A stretch of 64,000 nucleotides of DNA, from positions 1 through 64,000 of the forward strand of contig NZ_MRYI01000024.1 in assembly GCF_002260525.1 (NCBI RefSeq). Direction: 5' to 3'. Positions within the stretch are counted from its first letter, which is position 1. Each line of letters opens with the position of its first letter. This DNA comes from Hahella sp. CCB-MM4. GTDB taxonomy: Bacteria; Pseudomonadota; Gammaproteobacteria; Pseudomonadales; Oleiphilaceae. Made by a program: the position numbers and the translations under genes. Positions 16,964-25,874 of the stretch are shown here, in pieces. The notes below the pieces were generated by a model. It worked only from the letters and a program-made list of their open reading frames with translations. It ran no database searches and was not told where the DNA came from.

Positions 16964-19900
16964 CTATTTTCCTGAACGACCCTTACCGACCACGGCAAAG
17001 CGGCTGGTAATTGCAATATTGGGAATTACCATATTCACAATTCGCACCTCAGTACTATCGTTATCATCGTCTTCAACTGTCAGTTCTGCCGCAACTTGCT
17101 GGCGTTCATCCAGAAGTTTTAACTGAGCGCCCTGAACCAGGCGGCGATTGAGTTTGACGCGGAATCTTTCACCTGGGTTGGCCCGTTTTGGCGGTAAAAA
17201 TACTTTGCCGCGAACAATTTCCTGTGGGTCTCCCAGCGAGGCGTAAATCAGTACAGCACGAACCAGATTCCGGAGCGCCGTTTTGCTATTGGCGTCGGCA
17301 TCATCGCTGAGTTGCTTGAATAGCCAGGCGATCAACTCAGATAAGGTCCGGGTGGCTTTGAAATCGTCCTTCTCTGCGGTTTCAAGCCCTGGCCAGTAGG
17401 CGACCTGATCAACCTTGATACGGTCATCTTCGGCAAGCTGTCCCCATTGCAGACGCAACGAGCCGGGCAGCAATGCCAGCTTTTCCAACAGGCAGTAGGT
17501 ACATTGTTCCAGACGGTCGTGCAGCAGTTGCGCCTGCTGGCGCAGCTGGCCCCGTCCGTGGGACAACAAGTCCTCCAACGACATGACTTTGGCTGCGGTA
17601 CGCTGGGTACTGGAGGCACTCTTGTAAACATCGGGAAGTGCCCGATTGGACCATTGATTCATGATGGTCTGGGTTTGTTGCTGTACCGTCAGCAGACGGG
17701 CATGCAGAGTTTCTGTCTGGCTATAGCTGAACATTCGCTTCGGACGTGACTTGAAGCGCGCTGTCCTGACCTGATTGATAAATTCAAAGCGATGGAAAGG
17801 AGGTAGTTTAGGCTGTAGCGGCTTGAGCACGGCCCAGTCATCCATCGGTAATTCCACTACCGCATCAAAGAAGGTATCGAGCTCGTCCGGCAGTTCTACA
17901 TCGGTATGCCAATCGCAACCGGGTACAACATCGTCTGGATTCTTATGCCGCATCTCCAGGGGATCAACCAGCGTTTTAGTCACTGGTGTGCTGCGTTCGC
18001 GTACGTAGTAGAGACCCTGGACAGCAGTGGTCAAAATGCGCGAGCGCTCCTGGTTGATGTCGTATACGGAGCGCCAGTCTTCCTCGAGCAAACGTTGGGC
18101 GACACCGAAATCACCTACCTGTTCATCGAAAACCCTATCGAGGTTTTCCAGGGTTTCGCGCGCGACCCGAATGAGTCCACTGAGTTTGTCGATCTGTGCC
18201 AGCTTGCGGGTATGCTCCCGCAGCTTGCCCTGCAGTTTACGCTCAATGTTGTTGTAGCGGGCCTCGCAGATCGCGATCCATTGGGTCAGTATCTTGCCGG
18301 CTTTAAATAGCGCATCGTAGCGGTACTGACTAGCCACCAGGCCACGAACCTTATCGAAACTTGGTTTGGGGTCAGGGAGCGGTTCTTCATTGAGGATGCG
18401 ATTGGCTTCTGTGGTGATATTGGACTCCAGCATCGCCGGATCAACCAGCCCGCTTCCGGAGATCAGGCTTTTAAGTTTGGCTCTCAGAGCATTGGCATCA
18501 GTGGGGTCGAACAAATCTGCAAGGGTCGCCAGCAGATCCTGCATGCCGTAGTAGGCCTTTTGATATTCGTTTACTTCGGGGCTGATATGGTCGAGCACAC
18601 CGAAGCGGAACTCCTTGGGCTGGTAGGCGGGTTTGCTGATCGGGCTCTTGCTTAGATTCGCCAGTAAGTCCAGACGCTTTTTGTTAATGCCGAGTTCAAA
18701 CGCGGAATAAGTCTGCGGCTTGAAGCTCAAGAAGGATTTTGAGGTTTTGGCACTGGTATTCAGGGCTGAACTCAGCAGGTTCTGGCTGAAAATCTTCTGA
18801 CTGTAGTTGGCCTTGCTCGAACCGCTGTCGTAAATGGAATAGGACGCGGAGGGTTGAGTACTGGAGTAGGATAGGGCGGAATAGCTATCGGCAAAATTGG
18901 CTTCCAGCAACAGCGCGTTGGCATTCAAGCTTAGGGTTCCGCTGGTGGCCTCGCCAGTACCGGATTCCGTCCCTCCGGATGTACCACCTTCTGTGGTTGT
19001 TGGGGCGGCAGAGGCTGTTCCGCCAGAAGCCTGATAAATGACCTCTTGGGGAACCATATTGGTGTTCAGACTGGCATAAGGAAGCCACCTGGCCACCTGT
19101 AGTCCGTTGCCGTCGCCGGCAACACCCCCAGCAAGGGAGGCCAGCGAGACCGTTTGTGTGTCCAATTGCTGGCGTTCCAACAGCACCAGATCCCGGGTTT
19201 TCTCCAGACGGGTGCGGATGGCCCGGATCTGGTTTTCAATTTCTTCCAGATCAACCAGGGCGACGGCGTATTGAATCACCAGTCCATCCTGCTCTGGCGT
19301 GGGGATCGGGGGCGGCACAAGGGTACCGTCAACATTCACCAGCCAGCCGGTATAAAATTCCGGTGCTTCAGGATTACTCAAACTGTAGGGATAGGGGGCA
19401 ATAGTGTCGCCGGGACCAAGCAATTCCTCCAATGCACGTGAGCGCACATTGTTGAATAAATCCGTTGGAGTCAAAGGCGGAAGCGCTGGTTTTGGCAGGT
19501 CCATCTGTTTGAATTGTTCCGGATCAAGCACTGCGTGCTCTACCTCGGTATTGGGGGCAGGTAGGGGCGCTTCTCCGGACGGCAACACGTAATAAAGATA
19601 GTCGAACTGTATACGCCAGCGCCGCCAGGCGTTATAGGCTCTCATGTAGAAGCGGTAGATGTCGCTGGCGAGTTTGGCATCGATTGGTGGGATATTGAGG
19701 AGGTCCGGCCGAAAGTTTGACTCATCGATGGCCAACAACAGTCGAATACGATCACCTGCCGGTTGTCGTAAGTCGATCACTCGTCTGGGCAGATGGCGGG
19801 CTACAAGATCCCTGACTGTATCGGTGGGTACCGGAACCATATCAATGCTGAGATGGCTGGGGAACCACGGGATGTTGGGCGTAACAGAATCCGGCTGCTG

Positions 19901-20749
19901 TAGCCATTTAAGCGGCAATTGGCCCGCCGCCGGCAGGAAATCCAGTTTCAGATTGGCGTCCAGGAATGTGTCCAGTGGATCTGAGTTGGCTGGCAGGGAA
20001 AAGGCGCGCATGATATCCCGGAAGGCCGCATGAACCTGATTCATCAATGTATGGTAACCAGCGTACGGCACTGCTTCATAACGACCCGCGGCAACCGATA
20101 CCCACTCAATGGTATGAACATCATCTGTTGTGCTGACAGCCACCATGGCCAGGGGCACCGATTGCTGGAATCCCTGTAGAAAGGTGCCGTCAACCCGCTC
20201 GGAGGCGATCCAGTTTTGCAGCTGGGCGGCTGGTGTTGTAGTTACCAGACTGGAGGCCACGGCAATGCGTTTGAATTCCACTGTGGTGACCGTGACCAGT
20301 CGTGAGTCCCGCGTGGGGTCGAATTCGGCCCGCTGGCAGGGTTCAACCGTGGGGCTGTCGATGGTGTGCTGACTTTGCCGCAGTATCAGATAGTAGACAC
20401 CTGTTGCGTCTGTGGTGGCCGTGCGAGTCAGGTAATCGTCGACCATGGCCTGCCAGTTGGCCCTTAGGGGGCGAGCCGTGGAGAGTGTCTGTCCTTTTGC
20501 AGTGACTGCCAATCCCGGGGTAACAATAAAGCTCTCACTGTCGGCCAGACTGCCGGAGGCTCGTGTTTCCAGGGTCAGGCCATAAATGATTCCGGTGGAG
20601 TGGGTTCCCAGAAGGGGCTCAAGTCTGGCATCCGCATAGGCCTGCCGACGGTCAAACTCCTCTTCTCCCAAGTGACGTCCCGGGAAAAGATGTAACCGCT
20701 CCAGCTTGGAATCGCTGGCTATCGGGCGATGTAGGGCGATAAATGCCAT
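16964..20749 (-). CDS. Very large CIS accessory protein, member of the three-gene N-module family
   Basis: A 1261-residue protein of unknown function. I place the start at 20749, where AGGAGAAGGAAC precedes the ATG; an in-frame start 48 bases earlier lacks this. The N terminus (residues 20-90) carries 'LHLFPGRHLGEEEFDRRQAY' and 'FIVTPGLAVTAKGQTLS', a module shared with the two genes upstream of it in the operon. A Ser/Gly/Thr-rich stretch (about 570-690) links it to a long helical C-terminal half with coiled-coil character (about 740-960). The C-terminal about 60 residues are beta-like. Position after the gpI-like protein suggests surface fibres, collar or a baseplate extension, which would take the place of the missing Afp13-type tail fibre. 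That is inference. Confidence 0.8.
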   Translation of the reverse strand: MAFIALHRPIASDSKLERLHLFPGRHLGEEEFDRRQAYADARLEPLLGTHSTGIIYGLTLETRASGSLADSESFIVTPGLAVTAKGQTLSTARPLRANWQAMVDDYLTRTATTDATGVYYLILRQSQHTIDSPTVEPCQRAEFDPTRDSRLVTVTTVEFKRIAVASSLVTTTPAAQLQNWIASERVDGTFLQGFQQSVPLAMVAVSTTDDVHTIEWVSVAAGRYEAVPYAGYHTLMNQVHAAFRDIMRAFSLPANSDPLDTFLDANLKLDFLPAAGQLPLKWLQQPDSVTPNIPWFPSHLSIDMVPVPTDTVRDLVARHLPRRVIDLRQPAGDRIRLLLAIDESNFRPDLLNIPPIDAKLASDIYRFYMRAYNAWRRWRIQFDYLYYVLPSGEAPLPAPNTEVEHAVLDPEQFKQMDLPKPALPPLTPTDLFNNVRSRALEELLGPGDTIAPYPYSLSNPEAPEFYTGWLVNVDGTLVPPPIPTPEQDGLVIQYAVALVDLEEIENQIRAIRTRLEKTRDLVLLERQQLDTQTVSLASLAGGVAGDGNGLQVARWLPYASLNTNMVPQEVIYQASGGTASAAPTTTEGGTSGGTESGTGEATSGTLSLNANALLLEANFADSYSALSYSSTQPSASYSIYDSGSSKANYSQKIFSQNLLSSALNTSAKTSKSFLSFKPQTYSAFELGINKKRLDLLANLSKSPISKPAYQPKEFRFGVLDHISPEVNEYQKAYYGMQDLLATLADLFDPTDANALRAKLKSLISGSGLVDPAMLESNITTEANRILNEEPLPDPKPSFDKVRGLVASQYRYDALFKAGKILTQWIAICEARYNNIERKLQGKLREHTRKLAQIDKLSGLIRVARETLENLDRVFDEQVGDFGVAQRLLEEDWRSVYDINQERSRILTTAVQGLYYVRERSTPVTKTLVDPLEMRHKNPDDVVPGCDWHTDVELPDELDTFFDAVVELPMDDWAVLKPLQPKLPPFHRFEFINQVRTARFKSRPKRMFSYSQTETLHARLLTVQQQTQTIMNQWSNRALPDVYKSASSTQRTAAKVMSLEDLLSHGRGQLRQQAQLLHDRLEQCTYCLLEKLALLPGSLRLQWGQLAEDDRIKVDQVAYWPGLETAEKDDFKATRTLSELIAWLFKQLSDDADANSKTALRNLVRAVLIYASLGDPQEIVRGKVFLPPKRANPGERFRVKLNRRLVQGAQLKLLDERQQVAAELTVEDDDNDSTEVRIVNMVIPNIAITSRFAVVGKGRSGK

Positions 20750-20819
20750 GTTCCTTCTCCTGTATACCATCACAAAGCGGCAGGTGGCCAAAGCCACAGG
20801 ATCAACAGATCAGCAACGC

Positions 20820-22583
20820 TTATGAATTCAATTTGTTCACCAAATCCACCCATTGGTTTTGCAGCTCTCTGGGCATATCGAATGAGCCGGCCATATTCAC
20901 AATCGTCTTTCCGGTTGCCACAGCGGATGGGTCGATCTGCATCAACTGATCGAGGACTTTTTCCAGTGCTCCGGTTCCGGCGCCCAGCCGTAACGTTTGC
21001 CAAACCACGGGATCATAGTGGCGCTCGATACGCAGCAGGAGATCATTGACCAGTCTCACGGTGCGGGCGTCTTCACCAAAAGCGTCGAGCAACTGTTCCA
21101 CCGCAATATTTCCATCATTGGTGGTCGGCGGCCGGACTTGGGCGAGAAGTTTGAAATTCAGGAATCGCAGGAATACGGTATCTTCATCCTCGATGATGAC
21201 CCCGTCACCAGTCCCGCCCGTATCACCGGGTGGTGTGTCGCCGCCTCCGCCGTCATCGGGTGGTGTATCCCCACCGTCGCTCGGTGGTGGAGGAGGCGGT
21301 TCGATACCCAATGCCAGGATGATGCCGCTGACACTGGTTTCTGCTGCGCGCACCGGGCGCCGCACGTACACCAGGGTTTCACCCTCGAATTGGTCCCATA
21401 TGGCTTGCCAGACAGTGGCATCCGTGTCGATCTGATGCACCGGCCGTGTGGGATAAAGCTTCAGCCTTAGCAGATCCAGTTGGGGGAGGTCCCTTGTGGT
21501 CGGGTTGTAATCCCGTTCCAATTGGCGCGCGAAATGGCCGTACACTTGATTGCTCAGTGGCACCAGGATCACCACATCCGCATCGTCCCCCCGTGCCAGA
21601 TCAATATTCGGCAGTGCCATGGATTCGGCTTTAATCAAGGCAAGTTCCGCTTCCCGAATCGGGGCAATATGCACATCAAAATAGTCAGGGAAAAAGCGTT
21701 GATAGCCGTTGACCGGGTCTACCGAATCCTTGGGCAGGGAACCGGCCGGTGGCATCAGGTCGACATAATCACGGGCAGCAAAATTGTTATTCAGGCTACC
21801 GGCGCTTCGTGCGGCCAGTATGTCCACCATCAGTGCTTCATACTGACGCGATAAATCACGCTGAAGATCACCGGGACATATTTCGGCGCGTAGCGGATGA
21901 CGAAGTAGCTGAGAGTCAAGCCACTGCGGTGTATCGTTTTGAATGGCCAGAATCCCCAGGGCGATGCCGTCCTCGGGGATGAAGGATTCTGCTTCCGAAT
22001 TGCCCAGTAGCTCGCGTATCAACCCCGCCCGGACATGCAGTGAGTCCAGTTGGGCAAGTCCTGTGGGAAGCTGCACCAGCCCCAATTGAACCGACTCGGT
22101 GACCAATGCATAGTCCGCTCCGCGTTTTGAAGCCAGATCGGTGGGAAATACCTCGGCAATGTCGGTGGCGACCTCAACATAGCGCAGCACCACGGCGAAT
22201 AAGGCGCGATTGAAACGACGGTACTTGCCGCTATTCATCTGGCTGATCAGGGCTCTGTCACCTAGATCCACCAGCAAAGAGCTGCCCAGGTGAAGCACCC
22301 GCCCAGCCGGAGTGATCGCCTGACCGGGATTAACGGTTAATAGTCCGTTAAATTTGTCATAGCTGATATCGAGGCCGCGCAGAATACCGTGACCCAGAAC
22401 TTTACCGACTTCCCGCAGGCGCTGGTCGAGATAAATCTGGTCTCGTTCCAGGTCTTCTGCCGTTAGCAGGCGGCCATCAAAATAGTGAGTACGGGTCATG
22501 CGCGGATCAATGTCCGCAATGTTCTCCAGGCGTTCCCCGGCTGCCAGAGGATCGCCAAGAGGCTGAAAGGTGATATCGCTCAT
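20820..22583 (-). CDS. CIS accessory protein with shared N-module
   Basis: A 587-residue protein with no family I can name. Residues 33-99 hold the clearest copy of the shared module: 'THYFDGRLLTAEDLERDQIY', then 'GHGILRGLDIS' and 'LLTVNPGQAITPAGRVLHL'. A long alpha/beta region follows. A Pro/Gly/Asp-rich linker of PPPPPP, GGDTPP and GGTGDG type (about 425-475) separates a small C-terminal helical domain of about 110 residues. There is no signal peptide or membrane segment. It starts 15 bases after the stop of the previous gene. By position among the late baseplate genes it is probably attached to the particle, but this is not shown. Confidence 0.8.
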   Translation of the reverse strand: MSDITFQPLGDPLAAGERLENIADIDPRMTRTHYFDGRLLTAEDLERDQIYLDQRLREVGKVLGHGILRGLDISYDKFNGLLTVNPGQAITPAGRVLHLGSSLLVDLGDRALISQMNSGKYRRFNRALFAVVLRYVEVATDIAEVFPTDLASKRGADYALVTESVQLGLVQLPTGLAQLDSLHVRAGLIRELLGNSEAESFIPEDGIALGILAIQNDTPQWLDSQLLRHPLRAEICPGDLQRDLSRQYEALMVDILAARSAGSLNNNFAARDYVDLMPPAGSLPKDSVDPVNGYQRFFPDYFDVHIAPIREAELALIKAESMALPNIDLARGDDADVVILVPLSNQVYGHFARQLERDYNPTTRDLPQLDLLRLKLYPTRPVHQIDTDATVWQAIWDQFEGETLVYVRRPVRAAETSVSGIILALGIEPPPPPPSDGGDTPPDDGGGGDTPPGDTGGTGDGVIIEDEDTVFLRFLNFKLLAQVRPPTTNDGNIAVEQLLDAFGEDARTVRLVNDLLLRIERHYDPVVWQTLRLGAGTGALEKVLDQLMQIDPSAVATGKTIVNMAGSFDMPRELQNQWVDLVNKLNS

Positions 22584-22598
22584 TGTGGCTCCTCCGGA

Positions 22599-23507
22599 TT
22601 AGGGCGTGGGTTGATCCTGAAGCCAGGCAAGCTGGCTGGCAGTGATCAGGAAGGGACGCACCAGGTTGTTCACCCCGATACGTTCCGGATTTACGATGAT
22701 GTTGGTTAAATCTGAGGTGTCTATACTGATTCGGGCCAGTAGTAACCGAGCTCCTTTCTCCAACTGATCGGAGAGGTTGTCGGTGGACACTCCATGGGCG
22801 TCGAGTGCCCGTAAAAGTCTCGCCTGCAGTTGGAGACGCTGTGCCGCAGATTCATTTACGGCTTCAAGTTCTGTCAGGTACGTCTGTTCCTCGTCCGTCA
22901 GGGGGGGATCGGCATCGCTAACCGGGGTATGGCTGCCCCAGGGCGCAAAGCGAGTATCAGCTGAAGCGGGCGGTAATTCAGGAATCAACTCAAGATAGAC
23001 ACTGTCAGCCGTGCGACTCGGTTGAACCGGGTCGGTGCTAAGATTCAGTTTGCTGGTTAGCACGGGTTGACGGGCCACAGGACAGTCTCTATGGCGGATA
23101 GTGACTTTAAGCCAGAGAAGGTTGTCCGCCAGGGCGAATCCTTCGGCGAGCTCTGCTTCACTTTTGGCATCCAGCCATTGCCGCAAATCAATGCAATAGG
23201 TCTCGTGGACCAATACCTCCCGCCCTAGACCATCAACCGCAATACCGGGAGTGACATGAATGCGAACCGATACCGAATCTGTATCGTTTTCATGGTTATC
23301 CGGTTCGATACGTACATGCAGACCAGCAACGGTGCCATATCCATGCATCCAGTACTGGTGCCGGGTGAGCCGTCGGCGGTGATAAGCCTGTTCATCCCGG
23401 GTGGCTTCAAGTCCGAGCATCATGCCGGCTTCATAGGCTACCCGCCGCAGGGGCTCCGCCAGATCGTCATCCTGTTCCAGGGTGGGCAAATCATCATAGT
23501 GTGTCAT
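22599..23507 (-). CDS. CIS accessory protein, shortest of the shared N-module family
   Basis: A 302-residue protein. Residues 28-100 carry the module in compact form: 'AGMMLGLEATRDEQAYHRRR', 'YWMHGYGTVAGLHV' and 'VTPGIAVDGLGREVLV'. The pattern 'entry, long helix with Gln-x-Tyr, G.G...GL.V, V.PG.A....G..L' is common to this and the next two genes. The rest is an acidic alpha/beta region without recognisable motifs. It lies 12 bases after the gpI-like gene. The function is unknown; a baseplate-attached adaptor is a fair guess from context. Confidence 0.8.
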   Translation of the reverse strand: MTHYDDLPTLEQDDDLAEPLRRVAYEAGMMLGLEATRDEQAYHRRRLTRHQYWMHGYGTVAGLHVRIEPDNHENDTDSVSVRIHVTPGIAVDGLGREVLVHETYCIDLRQWLDAKSEAELAEGFALADNLLWLKVTIRHRDCPVARQPVLTSKLNLSTDPVQPSRTADSVYLELIPELPPASADTRFAPWGSHTPVSDADPPLTDEEQTYLTELEAVNESAAQRLQLQARLLRALDAHGVSTDNLSDQLEKGARLLLARISIDTSDLTNIIVNPERIGVNNLVRPFLITASQLAWLQDQPTP

Positions 23508-23519
23508 TCAGCCTTCTCC

Positions 23520-25874
23520 TTATGCTGTCGATGGCTGGGCATTGATATCTCTGGGTGAGAAGGCGGCCGGGTTTATCAGCACGTCTTCAAGACCGATTTG
23601 AGTCGAATTCAGTTCAACCGGGCTGGGGCCGGGTTCCACTTCAATAAAGGTATCCACCCGCAGCAACGGAGATGTCCCCAGAACAAAAGGTCTGTCGGTC
23701 TCTATCAATTGCCACTGCAGATGAGCAGGCATCTGTTGCAGCAGGCATTCAGCGATGACCGTTCGTTTATCCCGCCCGGCACCGTTAAGAATCACACTGA
23801 TGCGATGTGCATATTCCTTGAAGAAGCGAGCCGCGGCGGCTCTTTCATCTTCGTCTCCCAGTTCCGGCGCAAACAGGGCAAAAAACTCTTTGGCATTGAT
23901 ATCCGATAAAATCAGGCTGTCGCCGACAATACTGTTGCCGCTCATACCGGTACCCAGAGTCAGTGGGTGATCGCGGTCATCCATGTTGCGTCCAAGGATG
24001 GTGGCGAGTGTCCGCCGCAAGCGAAAATTCTCGACAACAACGACTTCGCCTCTCTCGACACCGCCGTCGCTGGCGATGTCCAATGCCAGACGCAGACCTT
24101 GCAGGGTTCCCTTAAACGCCTGTATCAGAGTGGCCTGGCGAACCCAGCGACGTTGCCGCGCCTCGGGCCAATGAACTGGCAGGGGAGCGCCGAGTGATTC
24201 ACTCAGCCAATGCAACTGGTCAATCGGCCCGGCTATGGGATGCAGCAATTGCTCGCTGGCGGCAATGCGTCCTTCAATAGGGGTTAACATACCTTCAAAC
24301 GAGGCCAGCAGGCGTTCCCGGATATCAGCGCCATTGGCCCGGTTTTCGGAGTCTGTCGGATCTACCGACAATTCCTGCCGATACAGTTCCGGAAGGTAGG
24401 CCTCCTGATAGGAAAACCGTGGATAGTAGGCGCGGATGGCATACAGGGCTGGGCTTTGTTTGCCATTTCCATGGAAGTGCACTTGCAGTTGCAGGTAGCG
24501 GCCCCGTAGCTGACGTACCGCGCCGCCTTCCCGTTGCAATAGAATTTCGAACACTCCGCGCTCGTTTGGCGCATAGCCGGAAAACGGTTGTTGGTAGGCT
24601 AATTCGGACGGTAAGCCATTCCAGACAGGTGACGGTTGATCGATGATTTCAGCACCGCCGCGCTGCTCTGGCGTTTCGAATACCCGGGCTGAAATCTGAA
24701 TGGAACACCCGGATGGGATATAGGCATCCAGATAAAGCCTGTGCCACAAAGTTTCGGGAGTTCCGGAATCCAGAACCTGTTGTAGCAGTGCACTGGCTTC
24801 CAGGTGGTAGTGCGGTTGCCTTAAAGCATGCAGCTCCCGGGGACGTTCATCGAAACCGGGGTAGTCGGGGTCGGGGTCTGCCTGATAGCGGACCTGGCCA
24901 TCAGCACAGGAACAAAACCGTGGTACTGCCTGGGACAGCATGGGATAGCGTTCGTTTATCCTCACTGCCTGGCCTAATTCTGAGCCTTCAGCGGCCTTTA
25001 ACTGGACCACCGGACAGTCCCGGCGGATAAAATCCGTATCAGTGGGTTCTTTAGGGGCCAGTAATGCCAGGCGATTTTCATCGATCTTCATCAAATCGAT
25101 GGAGAATGGAACGTTGCCGGCCAACTCAAACCATTCAAAAGGTCGGTTGGCTATTTCGTTAAGAGGGCGCTTGCCTATGCGTTGGGCGCCGGCACTATCG
25201 TGTACCAACAGGTAGAGATAATGCTGGTCCCCTGATACGGCCAGTGCAGACCAACCTGCTGGTAGTGGAATGCTCCATTGCTGTTGCAGAGAATTGGGAT
25301 TGATAATATCCGGCTCAAAGCGCTCTCCCTTGGGAGCGTAGGGTAGCGGGAGCGGCTCACCCATACACAGTGCGAGGCTGGATTCTCCAACACTCCAGGC
25401 TCTTTGCTCCGGGTCGAGCCAGACGCGGACAGCTGGTTGATCGACGGTACAATCGCTTTGCCAGCGGCGTGCCAGGTCAAAAACCAATACACCGTGTTGG
25501 TCAGAGCCGTTACTATAACCGGCAACAAGACGGCCACGACCACTAAGAAAAGCATCCGTAAACTCGCCTGCCGGGGCTACCACCGGGTTCAGCTCACCAT
25601 CAAGGAGCGGTAGATAGCCCCTGCCACTGTTAAACTCTATAGCTGTACGATCAACGGTAAAGCGGGCAATCTGGCCGAACTGATCTGCCAGTAATGGAGT
25701 TGCGTTTTCCCAAGCTGTCAGGGCGGAGCCGAAATCAACCTCCGGTAATCGCAAAGTCTGGTTCTGGGCAAGCATCAACGCCTGGTGTTTGCCGTGCCAC
25801 AACAGCCGACTGGAGCCTTGTTCAAACTCCTCGGCTTGGCGGAACAGAAAATAGCGGGTGTTATTGGTATCCAT
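23520..25874 (-). CDS. CIS baseplate tail protein, gpI-like (Afp12/Pvc12 position)
   Basis: A 784-residue protein. The region about 590-640 ('WLSESLGAPLPVHWPEARQR', 'QATLIQAFKGTLQGLRLALD') is the helical signature of P2 gpI-like phage tail proteins, a baseplate wedge component that sits with gpJ. The first about 330 residues are beta-rich with recurring Trp/Gly/Asp turns and could form a propeller or other beta domain on the baseplate rim. The start at 25874 overlaps the gpJ stop as TGATG, with a GGAAG site upstream, so the two are translationally coupled. The protein is larger than a simple gpI, and the extra N-terminal domain is the odd feature. Confidence 0.8.
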   Translation of the reverse strand: MDTNNTRYFLFRQAEEFEQGSSRLLWHGKHQALMLAQNQTLRLPEVDFGSALTAWENATPLLADQFGQIARFTVDRTAIEFNSGRGYLPLLDGELNPVVAPAGEFTDAFLSGRGRLVAGYSNGSDQHGVLVFDLARRWQSDCTVDQPAVRVWLDPEQRAWSVGESSLALCMGEPLPLPYAPKGERFEPDIINPNSLQQQWSIPLPAGWSALAVSGDQHYLYLLVHDSAGAQRIGKRPLNEIANRPFEWFELAGNVPFSIDLMKIDENRLALLAPKEPTDTDFIRRDCPVVQLKAAEGSELGQAVRINERYPMLSQAVPRFCSCADGQVRYQADPDPDYPGFDERPRELHALRQPHYHLEASALLQQVLDSGTPETLWHRLYLDAYIPSGCSIQISARVFETPEQRGGAEIIDQPSPVWNGLPSELAYQQPFSGYAPNERGVFEILLQREGGAVRQLRGRYLQLQVHFHGNGKQSPALYAIRAYYPRFSYQEAYLPELYRQELSVDPTDSENRANGADIRERLLASFEGMLTPIEGRIAASEQLLHPIAGPIDQLHWLSESLGAPLPVHWPEARQRRWVRQATLIQAFKGTLQGLRLALDIASDGGVERGEVVVVENFRLRRTLATILGRNMDDRDHPLTLGTGMSGNSIVGDSLILSDINAKEFFALFAPELGDEDERAAAARFFKEYAHRISVILNGAGRDKRTVIAECLLQQMPAHLQWQLIETDRPFVLGTSPLLRVDTFIEVEPGPSPVELNSTQIGLEDVLINPAAFSPRDINAQPSTA

